From G963669295 sp963669295 (GTDB lineage: Bacteria > Bacteroidota > Bacteroidia > Flavobacteriales_D > CALLUQ01), in the NCBI GenBank assembly GCA_963669295.1, contig OY769938.1:5831559-5895558 (forward strand): 64,000 bases of DNA, given 5' to 3'. This document shows, piece by piece, positions 1 through 9,419 of this stretch. The notes under the pieces are model-generated. The model ran no database searches and was not told the DNA's origin. It saw only the letters and a list, made by a program, of their open reading frames with translations. Position numbers and translations under genes: made by a program. The stretch's first letter is position 1. The number at the start of each line of letters is the position of its first letter.

Positions 1-143
1 TTGGAGTGCGAGGCAGCAACAGCATTGAATAATGTATAGGTGCTGTCTTGAAGTGGCTGTACCACTTCGTCGTTTTCCACGGTAGAGGTGCATCCCCACC
101 ATGTAAGGGCAAAAAAAAGCCCCATCCATCCTCGCTGCTTCAT
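1..143 (-). CDS. Lipoprotein, N-terminal part only (gene runs off the window)
   Basis: On the minus strand an ATG at 143 opens a frame that stays open to the window edge (47 full codons). It starts MKQRGWMGLFFALTWWGC, a signal peptide ending in a lipobox-like WWGC, so the mature protein should be a lipid-anchored envelope protein. The start lies 3 bp beyond the stop of the arylsulfotransferase-like gene, so the two are probably co-transcribed. The visible mature part (LFNAVAASHS) resembles the beginning of FG-GAP/VCBS plus ASPIC-UnbV proteins, but too little is present to assign a family. No promoter is visible between the two genes. Confidence 0.75.
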   Translation of the reverse strand, partial: MKQRGWMGLFFALTWWGCTSTVENDEVVQPLQDSTYTLFNAVAASHS

Positions 144-146
144 TTG

Positions 147-1892
147 TTAATGTGTTATTGCCACTTTTCCTGTTGCTGTAGCTGTTTCAGTATACAACTG
201 GTAAAGATATACCCCTTTTTTCCATTGAGCAGTATTGACGACCAGGTTTTGCATTCCTGTGCCAGTTACCTGTTGTTGTTCCATTACTTTCCCCAATGCA
301 TTGTACCAAACAATGGTAGCCGTTTGTTGTGTTAGTTCAAACTGTAATGTTACTTGCTCGTTAGCAGGATTAGGGTAAGCCATTACCGTTTCAGCACCTG
401 TAGCTTCTTCTTCTACTTCAGTAGACAAAGGATTCCATGGCGTGCGATAGCTTCTATAAAGTTTATTACTACTGTCGTCGAAGGTAGCTTCAAAAACAAT
501 GTTATCGTTGATGTCTACTTCCGTAAAGTTGGGTTGCCCAGGTACTACCCACCCCCAGTTAATCCAGGTGTTGCCATTGGGTAAACGTTGTACATTGCCC
601 ATAGCACGACCATATACATTTTGAGGGTGGTAATATTCCCATACCAGGGTAGCGGTTTTGTTCACTTCATCTAATGTATATTCACGAGCACTTGATATTT
701 GTGGCGAATGGTATTTCCCATTATCATACAAGGTAACATTGCCATTGGGTAGCCTGCGAATGTCGTGTTGTGAGTCGAAAGGTAAGGTATCATTAATGAG
801 CGTAAATTCGTTATTCAACCCTCCCCAACGCCATATAACGTTACCATTATTTAAATCAATTTTTGTGATTTCATCTAAGGCACGACAGCTTATCATCATA
901 TTACCATCGGTATCAATTTCTATGGCATTGCCATGTACAGCAGAGATATTGCTTGAAGTGAAGTCTGCATGCCAGGCATCTGTGATTTGAAAGTGGTCCC
1001 AACTGCGCCATTGGAAAATGACATTTTTATTCGGATCGAGCTCTTGCAATACTAAACCAGTAACAAGCGCATTAGGGTTTCCTCCTGTAACAATTTGACT
1101 CATGTCAACCACTTGCTCATCGTACACCATTAGGTATGAATGGCCATTGGGCAGTATTTGAAATTCGTGGCCGTTAGCTGAATAGCCGTTACCACAAGCA
1201 AAAGAATCGATTTTTACATACGATGAATCAAGCATCATAAATTGGGCATTCGGCCGGTCGAAGTAAATCAGATAACCGTTACGTGCAACACTCCAACATT
1301 GCCCCGCCTGATTGCTCTGCGACCAATATTCTGGTACGAGGGTATTGTCGGTAATGGCCATGAATCGATCAGTGGCTACGCTAGGGTTGGTGCGAAAAAA
1401 CAACTTTCCCGGTGCGGGATTGGTATTTACATTTACCACCGCCGTTGGGAAATTTGCCGGCACTCCTCCCCTTTCATAGCTATAAGGAGGCAACTCTTCT
1501 TCTAACTGCATCGAATGTTCAGCTTGTTTCGAATTGGCCCAAAACTCAAGTGATATAGGAGCTAATTCAACACCATCCATCGTCTTAAATCCTGCTTGCA
1601 CATGAGCTTCTATTCGTTCGCCACGGTCAAAAGGAATAGTAGGTTGTATTAAAATGGTTCGTTGATCTTCTACCAACTGTACCTCCACTTGGTGTACACC
1701 ACTAACATCTCCTACTACCAATACCTTTTCCGGCAATAACGAACTAGCATCTACCTGGTTACTTGTACGCAGAATGATATTTGTTTCAGGGTGGTGAAAT
1801 TCCGATCCATCTATTGGAGAGTGATAGATGTATTGTGCACTTACTGTGAGCGCTGCAATAAGCATGCTTGTGCATAAAAGCCAATGTTTCAT
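147..1892 (-). CDS. Secreted arylsulfotransferase (ASST) family protein with T9SS sorting domain
   Basis: 581 aa. A signal peptide (about residues 1-19, ending VSAQ) is followed by an N-terminal beta-rich domain (about 20-115), then an ASST-type propeller with the family motifs HGNAIEID, WRWGG, HDIRRLPNGN and QRLPNGNTWINWG. It ends with a T9SS type A domain (YPNPANEQ and a GVYLYQL-type end). ASST enzymes move sulfate between phenolic donors and acceptors. Many Bacteroidota members of this family are annotated from fold alone, so activity here is inferred. The protein should be exported through the outer membrane by T9SS. It is a full-length paralogue of the gene at 3446-5164 and probably heads a transcript that includes the lipoprotein at 1-143. 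Confidence 0.85.
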   Translation of the reverse strand: MKHWLLCTSMLIAALTVSAQYIYHSPIDGSEFHHPETNIILRTSNQVDASSLLPEKVLVVGDVSGVHQVEVQLVEDQRTILIQPTIPFDRGERIEAHVQAGFKTMDGVELAPISLEFWANSKQAEHSMQLEEELPPYSYERGGVPANFPTAVVNVNTNPAPGKLFFRTNPSVATDRFMAITDNTLVPEYWSQSNQAGQCWSVARNGYLIYFDRPNAQFMMLDSSYVKIDSFACGNGYSANGHEFQILPNGHSYLMVYDEQVVDMSQIVTGGNPNALVTGLVLQELDPNKNVIFQWRSWDHFQITDAWHADFTSSNISAVHGNAIEIDTDGNMMISCRALDEITKIDLNNGNVIWRWGGLNNEFTLINDTLPFDSQHDIRRLPNGNVTLYDNGKYHSPQISSAREYTLDEVNKTATLVWEYYHPQNVYGRAMGNVQRLPNGNTWINWGWVVPGQPNFTEVDINDNIVFEATFDDSSNKLYRSYRTPWNPLSTEVEEEATGAETVMAYPNPANEQVTLQFELTQQTATIVWYNALGKVMEQQQVTGTGMQNLVVNTAQWKKGVYLYQLYTETATATGKVAITH

Positions 1893-1908
1893 AATGTTCT
1901 GTTTGCTA

Positions 1909-1916
1909 CAAATTTA
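1909..1916 (-). promoter_or_regulatory. Promoter -7 box of the first ASST gene
   Basis: The minus strand reads TAAATTTG, an exact match to the Bacteroidota -7 consensus TAnnTTTG, 16 bp upstream of the ATG at 1892. No clear -33 TTG is visible. The short leader between box and gene contains GTTCTGTTTGCT, which is shared with the leader of the second ASST gene. Confidence 0.6.
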
Positions 1917-1962
1917 GGGAACTTGTTGGGATTGATTGTTCTGAAAATAAAATAACTCGTTG

Positions 1963-3060
1963 CTATGTTTGGATGTCGTATTTCATAGGAATAGGCTCGG
2001 GAATAACTTCTGCAGGTTCATTAATGATTTCACGCATGTCGATTTCAATGCCTCGTGCCATGGTGGTAATAGGTACATCATTGGCTGTTCCTTCAAAAGG
2101 ATTTTCACTCACTTCTCCAATACGCTCCATGGTGTGGAAAATCCATGAAATAATAACACTAAAAGGAAGCGACAGCCATACAAAATGCTTTGCAATGGCC
2201 TCATAACAAGCTTTTAGCGGCCCTTCAATCATGCCTTGCACTTCAGCAGCCAACTGCACTCCTATTTTATCAAACTCATTCATGATACCAAAAGGCAAGA
2301 GCAAGATGAAAATCCACACAAAAAATAGGTTCAAGGTAGCAAATTGCCTGGGGTATGGGAAATTTTTGATTCGTTCGTTTTTACCCTGTAGGGTAAATAA
2401 CTCTACCAATTGGTTCTCCAACTCCAAATGAGAAAACTCCCAAATGTACCCCTCTTCTTTTAAACGTCGTAGGTGGTTGGATTGCAACGATAACAATGCT
2501 GCTGCTTTGTTAGTTTTGTTGGAAATTTGTTGAAATTCAGCTTCACTGAGGTAAGATGCTACTGCTTCTTCAAATGGTATTCTCCATTCCCTTACATCAT
2601 AATATTCGCTATACCGTTTATTGCTTTTGCGCTTCAAAAAAGTTTCCCAGGTTTTCTCTTTCCGCAAAGCATAACGGTGTGCTGTCATCCATGCTACATG
2701 CCGATGCACCAATGTTGTTTTAATGGCCTGTAATTCCTCTTCCGTTTTAGGGTGTTTGGCATGTTCATTATTCACATAATCATTTACCATCATGCTGAAC
2801 GAACGTGATGTATTTACAATGCCTCCCCATACTTTCCTGGCTTCCCATAGCCTACCATACGATGCATTATTTTTAAAACTGACCAGAAATGCCACAGCAG
2901 TACCTACCAGCGCAATGGGCAACCACGGTAGGTGTAGCCACTTAAAGTCCAATACCGTATATAATAAAACAGGTATTGCTCCTACAATAATGAATTTATA
3001 GACATCGTGCTGTGTCCAGCGAATCATGTCTTTGAACGAATAGTTTCTTTTGGTATACAT
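1963..3060 (-). CDS. Bestrophin-like (UPF0187/RFP-TM) membrane channel
   Basis: 365 aa. The N-terminal half has the family signature: two closely spaced membrane segments (about residues 23-60), then FLVSFKNNASYGRLWEARKVWGGIVNTSR, here split by family knowledge into the F-x-N-x-(A/S)-Y-x-R-(F/W)-W-E-A-R core. A second pair of membrane segments lies at about 240-310. Bacterial bestrophins form pentameric ion channels in the inner membrane. The gene starts 6 bp after the stop of the DUF1801 gene, so it is probably the last gene of a three-gene operon that begins with the ASST-like gene at 5164. Nothing suggests truncation. Confidence 0.85.
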   Translation of the reverse strand: MYTKRNYSFKDMIRWTQHDVYKFIIVGAIPVLLYTVLDFKWLHLPWLPIALVGTAVAFLVSFKNNASYGRLWEARKVWGGIVNTSRSFSMMVNDYVNNEHAKHPKTEEELQAIKTTLVHRHVAWMTAHRYALRKEKTWETFLKRKSNKRYSEYYDVREWRIPFEEAVASYLSEAEFQQISNKTNKAAALLSLQSNHLRRLKEEGYIWEFSHLELENQLVELFTLQGKNERIKNFPYPRQFATLNLFFVWIFILLLPFGIMNEFDKIGVQLAAEVQGMIEGPLKACYEAIAKHFVWLSLPFSVIISWIFHTMERIGEVSENPFEGTANDVPITTMARGIEIDMREIINEPAEVIPEPIPMKYDIQT

Positions 3061-3066
3061 CGCTAA

Positions 3067-3441
3067 TTACTTTTTCTTGATGCTAATGGTTCCATTTTCA
3101 TAAAGCATTATTGCTTCATCCAATACTGCTTTTATTGTAGCTATCGGCAAATCGTTGTTAGGGTTTATTCTTAAAATCTTCATTCTGGCTCGATCACCAC
3201 TTTCCAATTGTGAATGTTTTAAGTAGTTCCCTTCTACCATAAGTATATAGGGTTCATTGGTTTTTTTGTCCGTCCAAAGATAACAGCAAGCTTTGTTATA
3301 ATAACAAAAACAAGGCATACCATATTTACGTGTTTCAGTAAAGTGAGGATAGTGCTGAAGCACCCATTGACGCATTGCCAACAAGCAACTTCGATTGGGT
3401 TCTTCCTGTTTTAAATAGAACTGCTCCAGCTCGTTTAGCAT
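3067..3441 (-). CDS. DUF1801 (YdhG-like) domain protein
   Basis: 124 aa, one domain. The family pattern is visible: an early helix ending in an LxxLRxW-like segment (CLLAMRQWVLQHYP), TRKYGMPCFCYY, the YLWTDKK strand and a C-terminal helix. No signal peptide is present, so it is cytoplasmic. DUF1801 proteins have no agreed function; some members are described as iron-chaperone or phosphoribulokinase-like folds. The start codon lies 4 bp after the stop of the upstream ASST-like gene and the stop 6 bp before the bestrophin gene, which indicates one transcript. Confidence 0.8.
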   Translation of the reverse strand: MLNELEQFYLKQEEPNRSCLLAMRQWVLQHYPHFTETRKYGMPCFCYYNKACCYLWTDKKTNEPYILMVEGNYLKHSQLESGDRARMKILRINPNNDLPIATIKAVLDEAIMLYENGTISIKKK

Positions 3442-3445
3442 GGGG

Positions 3446-5164
3446 TTATCGAACCATTAGTTTTTTGCTCCAGCGTTCTTTATCAGTAGTCAATTGTACC
3501 AGATACAACCCTTTTGTCAATGCATTTGGTAACTGTACTTGATGACCTCCTTGCTGCCACTCTCGGGTTTGCTCCCATACAATGCTGCCCTTAGGGTCAA
3601 TGAGGGTTAAAGTACCTGCTACCGATTCGTTCAGATTAAGATGTACTGTAACCTGCCCGGAAGCAGGGTTGGGATACAATTGTATCAAATTTGTTGCTCG
3701 CGTTTCATGAATGCCTACCGAAACAGGATTCCATTCATGACGAAAGCTTCGATAGATGCGATTATCATCTACTAAGAAGTCTACTTCAAATATAATATTA
3801 CCGTTAGCATCTACCTCTGTCATATTGGGTTCTCCTGCTTGCGGCCATCCCCAATTGATCCATGTGTTACCATTGGGTAAGCGTTGTGCATTTCCCATGG
3901 CCTGTCCGTAAACTCCTTGTGGGTGCTCATAGCTCCATACCTGTGTAGCTACTTTATTAATTTCATCGAGGGTATACTCACGCACAAAAGAACGTGAAGG
4001 AACGTGTAAATTCCCATTATCAAACAACGTTACATTACCATTAGCAATACGCCTGATGTCGTGCTGTCGGTTGAACCACATGGTGTCTCCAACCAGGATG
4101 AACTCATTGTTTGCTCCTCCAAAACGCCAGATGATATTGCCAGTGTTTAAGTCGATCTTGGTGATCTCATTCATGTGCCGTGACGATATCATGATGTTTC
4201 CGTCATTGTCTAATTCTATCGCATTGCCATGCGAATAATCTACTGTAGCGGCAGTCAGATCTATCCCCACCGCATCGGTAATTTGAAAATGATCCCAACT
4301 TCGCCATTGAAATACCAGGTTTTTATTGGCATCTATTTGTTGTACAATTAATCCGGTGACTATAGCATTGGGATCGCCACCAGCAACTACCTGACTCATG
4401 TCTACAGGCTGCGGATCATAAGCCTGTATGAAAGCATCTCCATTTGGGAAAATTTGAAATTCGTGTCCGGTAGAAGTATAACCATTTAAACAGGCAAATG
4501 AATCGATAACCATGTACGATGAATCCATGACCATGAATTGTTTATTAGGTAAATCGTAGTAGGTAAGGTAACCGTTGTGGTTAATGTTAAGCCCTTGTCC
4601 TTTCCCATTGCTTTGCACCCAAAACTCAGGATCCCATGCATTGTTTACAATGGCATAAAAGCGATCAGAAGGGATGGCAAATTCACGGTTTCTAAAGAAT
4701 ATTTTCCCTGGGGCTGGATTAATGTTGGTGATGTTTACTGCCGGGAAATTGGCTGGTGCTCCCCCTCCTTTTAATCGATAAGGAGACTGCACTGGTTGTT
4801 CCTCTTTGTGCGCTACTTGCTTGCTGCTCACTGCAAATTGCAAGACAAGTGCAGGCAAGCCTCCTTCAGCAATGTTTACCGTTACTTCCTCTCCCCTAAC
4901 GAAAGGCTCATCAGGATCAATGATGATGGTACGACCATCGGTGGCAAATTTCATCGAGGTGCTGTGAACTCCACTTACAGTTCCTACTACCGATATTTCG
5001 TTAGCAACAATGGCCTCACGATCAAACCCGTTGGCGGGCCGAAGCAAGATCGATGTTTCTGTTGAGTGGTATTCCGACCCATTGATGGGTGAAGTATAGC
5101 TATATTGGCTGAATACCGATATGCATATGAGCGTGCAGCAGCAAGTCGTAATGAATTTTAACAT
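3446..5164 (-). CDS. Second secreted ASST family protein with T9SS sorting domain
   Basis: 572 aa and colinear with the protein at 147-1892. It has a signal peptide (about 1-19, ending SVFSQ), an N-terminal domain starting YSYTSPINGSEYHSTET, an ASST propeller (HGNAIELD, WRFGG, HDIRRIANGN, QRLPNGNTWINWG) and a T9SS domain (YPNPASGQ ending KKLMVR). It heads a probable operon with DUF1801 and the bestrophin-like channel. The similarity across the whole length and in the 5' leader points to a duplication with the DUF1801 and bestrophin genes lying between the copies. Substrate is unknown; a plain structural propeller is the alternative to a sulfotransferase. Confidence 0.85.
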   Translation of the reverse strand: MLKFITTCCCTLICISVFSQYSYTSPINGSEYHSTETSILLRPANGFDREAIVANEISVVGTVSGVHSTSMKFATDGRTIIIDPDEPFVRGEEVTVNIAEGGLPALVLQFAVSSKQVAHKEEQPVQSPYRLKGGGAPANFPAVNITNINPAPGKIFFRNREFAIPSDRFYAIVNNAWDPEFWVQSNGKGQGLNINHNGYLTYYDLPNKQFMVMDSSYMVIDSFACLNGYTSTGHEFQIFPNGDAFIQAYDPQPVDMSQVVAGGDPNAIVTGLIVQQIDANKNLVFQWRSWDHFQITDAVGIDLTAATVDYSHGNAIELDNDGNIMISSRHMNEITKIDLNTGNIIWRFGGANNEFILVGDTMWFNRQHDIRRIANGNVTLFDNGNLHVPSRSFVREYTLDEINKVATQVWSYEHPQGVYGQAMGNAQRLPNGNTWINWGWPQAGEPNMTEVDANGNIIFEVDFLVDDNRIYRSFRHEWNPVSVGIHETRATNLIQLYPNPASGQVTVHLNLNESVAGTLTLIDPKGSIVWEQTREWQQGGHQVQLPNALTKGLYLVQLTTDKERWSKKLMVR

Positions 5165-5181
5165 GGAGTGTTCTGTTTGCT

Positions 5182-5189
5182 CAAAGGTA
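5182..5189 (-). promoter_or_regulatory. Promoter -7 box of the second ASST operon
   Basis: The minus strand reads TACCTTTG (TAnnTTTG), 17 bp upstream of the ATG at 5164. The intervening leader contains the same GTTCTGTTTGCT string as the paralogous gene at 1892, at nearly the same place relative to the start. Confidence 0.6.
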
Positions 5190-5315
5190 CAATATTATTC
5201 TCTTTTTAAGCAGCAGCAATTGTTCCTTATTTCTGTATCGTACTGCCTTACGAACCCGTTAAAAAAGGGGCTATAAATTGCTCGATTTGTTACCAATATT
5301 TCACGAATAATTGGT

Positions 5316-5323
5316 TAGCTTTG
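5316..5323 (+). promoter_or_regulatory. Promoter -7 box upstream of FTCD
   Basis: TAGCTTTG matches TAnnTTTG, 40 bp upstream of the ATG at 5364. A TTTG at 5286 is too far upstream to be a convincing -33 element. Confidence 0.5.
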
Positions 5324-5363
5324 TTGCCCTTAATCAATTGAATTATTTAAACAGCAAATCACT

Positions 5364-7052
5364 ATGAGCAAGCAATTAATTGAATGTGTTCCCAACATCA
5401 GCGAAGGGAGAGATTCCGCTAAAATCAATGAAATTGCCTCCGTTGTTGAAACGGTAGAAGGCGTAAAGTTGTTGGATGTTGATCCAGGTAAAGCTACCAA
5501 CAGAACGGTCATCACTTTTGTAGGTGCTCCGGAACAAGTGATTGAAGCTGCTTTTTTACTCATTAAAAGAGCCTCTGAACTGATTGACATGAGCAAGCAT
5601 TCAGGCGAACATCCTCGCATGGGCGCTACCGATGTTTGTCCGCTTATTCCGATCGCAGGAATTAGCATGGAAGAAACAGCCGAGTATGCACATCGTCTTG
5701 GAAAAAGGGTAGGCGAAGCATTGAACATTCCTGGCTATTTCTATGAAAATGCTGCCACCATTGACGCACGTCGCAACCTCGCTCATTGCCGGTCGGGCGA
5801 ATATGAGGGATTAGACAAGCTTTCTAAACCCGAATGGAAACCCGACTTTGGTCCAGCTACATTTGATGCACATGTTAAAAAAACGGGAGCCACTGCCATT
5901 AGTGCACGTGATTTCTTAATTGCTTACAACGTAAACCTCAACACCACTTCTACCCGACGTGCCAATGCCATTGCATTCGACATTCGCGAGGCAGGACGTA
6001 TTAAACGAGAAGGCAACCCTATTACTGGAAAGCAAGTGCTGGATGAAAATGGCGAACCAGTAAGAATTCCCGGCAAGTTAAAAGCGGTAAAAGGTATTGG
6101 CTGGTACATCGAAGAATATGGCATTGCTCAAATCTCCTATAACCTCACCAACATCAACATTACCTCTATGCATGAGGCATTTGATGAAACATGCAAGTCG
6201 GCCGAATCGAGAGGCATTCGTGTTACCGGGTCGGAGCTGGTAGGGTTGATTCCGTTACAAGCCATGTTAGATGCTGCTGATTTCTTTTTGAAAAAGCAAA
6301 ACCGATCGCTGGGTATTGATGAGGGAGAAAAAATTAAGATTGCCATCAAGTCGTTAGGGCTGGATGATCTGGCTCCTTTTAACCCCGAGGAGAAGATCAT
6401 TGAATATATGCTGGGAGATGATACCAATAAGTTAATAGATATGGATTTGGTGGCGTTTGCCAATGAAACAGCTTCTGAATCGCCTGCCCCGGGAGGTGGA
6501 TCCATTGCAGCATATGTAGGTGCATTAGGTGTATCGCTCGGCACAATGGTTGCTAACTTATCGTCGCACAAACGTGGTTGGGACGATCGTTGGGAATCGT
6601 TTTCGGAATGGGCAGTGAAAGGGCAACAATACAAAGAAAAACTGTTGTACCTGGTGGATGAAGACACCAACTCGTTCAATAAAATTATGGAGGCTTACCG
6701 TTTACCTAAAAATAGTGATGAAGAAAAGGCAGCACGTTCGCAAGCCATTCAAGATGCTACCAAATACGCCATTCAAATTCCCTTCCGTGTTATGGAGGCC
6801 GCTTACCAGTCGATGGAAGTAATGAAAGCAATGGCTGATAGTGGTTTGCAGGCCTCGGTAACCGATGCCGGTGTGGGTGCTGCATGTGCGCGAACAGCAG
6901 TTATTGGTGCTTTCATGAATGTGAAGATTAATACCGGTGATTTAAAGGATAAAGCATTTGTAGATGACATCGTTACAAAGGCCAACGACATCCGTGCAAA
7001 GGCCATTGCATTGGAAGAAGAGATTCTTTCGTTGGTAGCCTCAAAAATATAG
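5364..7052 (+). CDS. ftcD: Bifunctional glutamate formimidoyltransferase / formimidoyl-THF cyclodeaminase
   Basis: 562 aa cytoplasmic fusion enzyme. The N-terminal transferase (about 1-300) begins with the family motif CVPNISEGRD and contains HSGEHPRMGATDVCPLIP. The C-terminal cyclodeaminase (about 345-562) contains ESPAPGGGSIAA and DAGVGAACARTA. It moves the formimino group from formiminoglutamate to tetrahydrofolate and then releases ammonia to form 5,10-methenyl-THF, the last step of one histidine degradation route. Length and domain order fit the fused form. No other histidine-degradation gene is in the window. The gene has its own promoter and a strong terminator and looks monocistronic. 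Confidence 0.93.
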   Translation: MSKQLIECVPNISEGRDSAKINEIASVVETVEGVKLLDVDPGKATNRTVITFVGAPEQVIEAAFLLIKRASELIDMSKHSGEHPRMGATDVCPLIPIAGISMEETAEYAHRLGKRVGEALNIPGYFYENAATIDARRNLAHCRSGEYEGLDKLSKPEWKPDFGPATFDAHVKKTGATAISARDFLIAYNVNLNTTSTRRANAIAFDIREAGRIKREGNPITGKQVLDENGEPVRIPGKLKAVKGIGWYIEEYGIAQISYNLTNINITSMHEAFDETCKSAESRGIRVTGSELVGLIPLQAMLDAADFFLKKQNRSLGIDEGEKIKIAIKSLGLDDLAPFNPEEKIIEYMLGDDTNKLIDMDLVAFANETASESPAPGGGSIAAYVGALGVSLGTMVANLSSHKRGWDDRWESFSEWAVKGQQYKEKLLYLVDEDTNSFNKIMEAYRLPKNSDEEKAARSQAIQDATKYAIQIPFRVMEAAYQSMEVMKAMADSGLQASVTDAGVGAACARTAVIGAFMNVKINTGDLKDKAFVDDIVTKANDIRAKAIALEEEILSLVASKI

Positions 7053-7071
7053 GCCAAAAACCACAACATTT

Positions 7072-7117
7072 AAGCGCGCAATTACGTACTAATAATAAAG
7101 TAGTTGCGCGCTTTTTT
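7072..7117 (+). terminator. Rho-independent terminator of ftcD
   Basis: A 10-bp stem AAGCGCGCAA / TTGCGCGCTT (7072-7081 and 7104-7113) is followed by a T run, 20 bp after the ftcD stop. Confidence 0.85.
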
Positions 7118-7137
7118 ATTTTGATCTGATTTGTGAC

Positions 7138-9417
7138 ATGGCTGATGGCGAGTTTATAAAACAACGATTGAGAAGAATTGTCTATTTCTTTCCTTTTCAA
7201 TTGTTTTTTCTTCACCTTAAAAAAAATCACCTCCTCCTTCTCTTCTGGCTGGTGCTATTTGGCTATGTAACTCAAAGTTTTGCTGCTAAATATGGTGTTC
7301 CCTATCTCTTCCTTTACCCTGAGTACCTGGGGGAAGTAGGCTTTTGGTCGTTTGCCATCCTGGGATTTTCGTGTGGAGGGTTTATCATGGCCTTCAACAT
7401 CTACACCTATATTTTGCATGGTTTTCGGTTTCCATTTATTGCCACCTTGTCGCGACCATTTCTAAAATGGAGCATCAACAATTTCATCATTCCCTTTGCT
7501 TTTGTCGTCACCTACCTATATCAAAGCATCCACTTCCAGCTCACCAAAGAGTTTTTACCCATAGGAGAAATCACGGTCAATATCTTTGGCTTTTTGGTAG
7601 GCATGGGAGTCTTCTTTTTCCTCTCGTTATTTTACTTCTTCCGCACCAATAAAGACATTTCTAAGATCGCTGGAAAATCGTTCGAGGAAGTGGAAGAAAG
7701 GCAACGTGAAAAGGCCGTTAAAACAGCCACCCATAAAAAAAACAAATGGTATAAACGACTGCGAAGAGAGACCAGTTGGAAAGTGCTTACCTATATGAGT
7801 GGTCCTTTTAGGGTGAAGTTAGCTCGCGATAGTTCCCACTACGATAAGGAAGTACTGAAAAAAGTGTTTTGGCAAAATCATATCAATGCTTCCTTCTTCG
7901 AGTTATTGATGATTGGCACTTTCTTGTTGCTCGGGTCATTTCGAGAAACAGCGGCCTTTACTATCCCTGCCAGTGCTAGCATTGTGCTCTTGTTTACCAT
8001 GTTACTTATGGTTATCAGTGCCCTGTTCTCATGGTTTAAGGGATGGGCCTTTGCCATCTTAATTGGTATTATACTATTGATTAACTATGGCTCGCAGCAC
8101 TACGACTTTATGAATTTCACCAACCAGGCCTATGGGCTCAACTACCATGGCGATCGAGCACCATACAGCACGCAAAGTTTGGCCAATTTTTCTTATAACA
8201 AGTCACTCAATGCAGCCGATGTGCAACACACCATAGGTATTTTATCGCGATGGAAACAAAGGAATGTCCATGATGCTCTGCCAGGATCAAAACCCAAACT
8301 AATCATTATCCATACCAGTGGTGGTGGGTTGCGTTCATCGTTATGGACCTACCGTACGATGCAATATACTGATAGTGTGCTGAATGGTGAATTGATGCAG
8401 CATACCCAACTCATTGCAGGCTCATCAGGTGGGATGATTGGTGCTGCCTATTTGAGGGAACTATATTTACAAAGCTTGAGTGATAGTAGCGTGTCTATTT
8501 ACGACAAGCAGCATTGCCATAATATCTCCAAAGACCTGCTCAACCCCATTGCTTTTAGCATTGCTACTACCGATATGTTTATTCGATATCAGCGGTTTGA
8601 AGTGGGGGGATATTCCTATCTCAAGGATCGGGCTTACTCATTTGAACGTGGGCTATTAGAAAACACCAACCAGGTACTTGATAAAAAGCTGAGTGATTAC
8701 CAGCAACCAGAGGCAGAAGCAATTATTCCTATGATGATCTTCTCTCCTTCTATTATTAATGATGGAAGGCGTTTACTGGTTGCAGCGCAACCCATTTCGT
8801 TCCTTTGCAATAGCACTCCCGAAACTAATGTGAGCAATCAGCCACTGGTAGAAAATGTAGAGTTTAATCGACTGCTGGCCAACCAGGATGCCCGTAACCT
8901 ACGCTTTACCAGTGCCCTACGCATGAGTGCTACTTTTCCATATATTATGCCTGTAGTATCATTGCCAACCGAACCACGAGTGGATGTAATGGATGCCGGT
9001 TTGCGCGACAATTATGGCATAAAAACATCATTGCAATACTTGTATACCTTCCGCGATTGGATCAGTAGCAATACCAGTGGTGTGGTGTTGATTAAGATTC
9101 GCGACCGACAAAAGGATTTTGAGTTGAAGAACAATGGAGTAAACTCTCTTTTCGCTACCCTTGGCGCCCCTATTGGCACCTATTACAACAACTTCACTAA
9201 AATTCAGGATTACAACCACGACCAGCTACTACAGCACGCCTCCGAGTGGTTTGATGGTTCTATTGACGTAGTAAATTTCAATTTGCGCCACGGAGAAGAG
9301 GACAATATTTCCCTGAGTTGGCACCTCACCCAACTGGAGCGCAAGCAGGTACTCAATGCGATCTACTTGCCCGAAAACCAAGGAGCCATTGAGCAACTTA
9401 AAGACTTGTTAAAGTAG
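7138..9417 (+). CDS. Membrane-anchored patatin-like phospholipase
   Basis: 759 aa. Several hydrophobic segments lie in the N-terminal half (about 18-180 and 255-330). A patatin-like catalytic region follows: oxyanion motif SGGGLRSSLW near residue 395, nucleophile elbow AGSSGG (G-x-S-x-G) near 428, and DAGLRDN supplying the catalytic Asp (D-A/G-G) near 620. All elements of the Ser-Asp dyad are present, so a lipid acyl hydrolase acting at the inner membrane is likely. The large membrane part sets it apart from soluble patatins. It ends 2 bp from the convergent gene at 9420 with no terminator hairpin between them. Confidence 0.82.
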   Translation: MADGEFIKQRLRRIVYFFPFQLFFLHLKKNHLLLLFWLVLFGYVTQSFAAKYGVPYLFLYPEYLGEVGFWSFAILGFSCGGFIMAFNIYTYILHGFRFPFIATLSRPFLKWSINNFIIPFAFVVTYLYQSIHFQLTKEFLPIGEITVNIFGFLVGMGVFFFLSLFYFFRTNKDISKIAGKSFEEVEERQREKAVKTATHKKNKWYKRLRRETSWKVLTYMSGPFRVKLARDSSHYDKEVLKKVFWQNHINASFFELLMIGTFLLLGSFRETAAFTIPASASIVLLFTMLLMVISALFSWFKGWAFAILIGIILLINYGSQHYDFMNFTNQAYGLNYHGDRAPYSTQSLANFSYNKSLNAADVQHTIGILSRWKQRNVHDALPGSKPKLIIIHTSGGGLRSSLWTYRTMQYTDSVLNGELMQHTQLIAGSSGGMIGAAYLRELYLQSLSDSSVSIYDKQHCHNISKDLLNPIAFSIATTDMFIRYQRFEVGGYSYLKDRAYSFERGLLENTNQVLDKKLSDYQQPEAEAIIPMMIFSPSIINDGRRLLVAAQPISFLCNSTPETNVSNQPLVENVEFNRLLANQDARNLRFTSALRMSATFPYIMPVVSLPTEPRVDVMDAGLRDNYGIKTSLQYLYTFRDWISSNTSGVVLIKIRDRQKDFELKNNGVNSLFATLGAPIGTYYNNFTKIQDYNHDQLLQHASEWFDGSIDVVNFNLRHGEEDNISLSWHLTQLERKQVLNAIYLPENQGAIEQLKDLLK

Positions 9418-9419
9418 CA

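Noticed and set aside
48..335. Plus-strand ORF over the first ASST gene
   Set aside because: It lies on the opposite strand of the confirmed ASST coding region and shows no protein motif.
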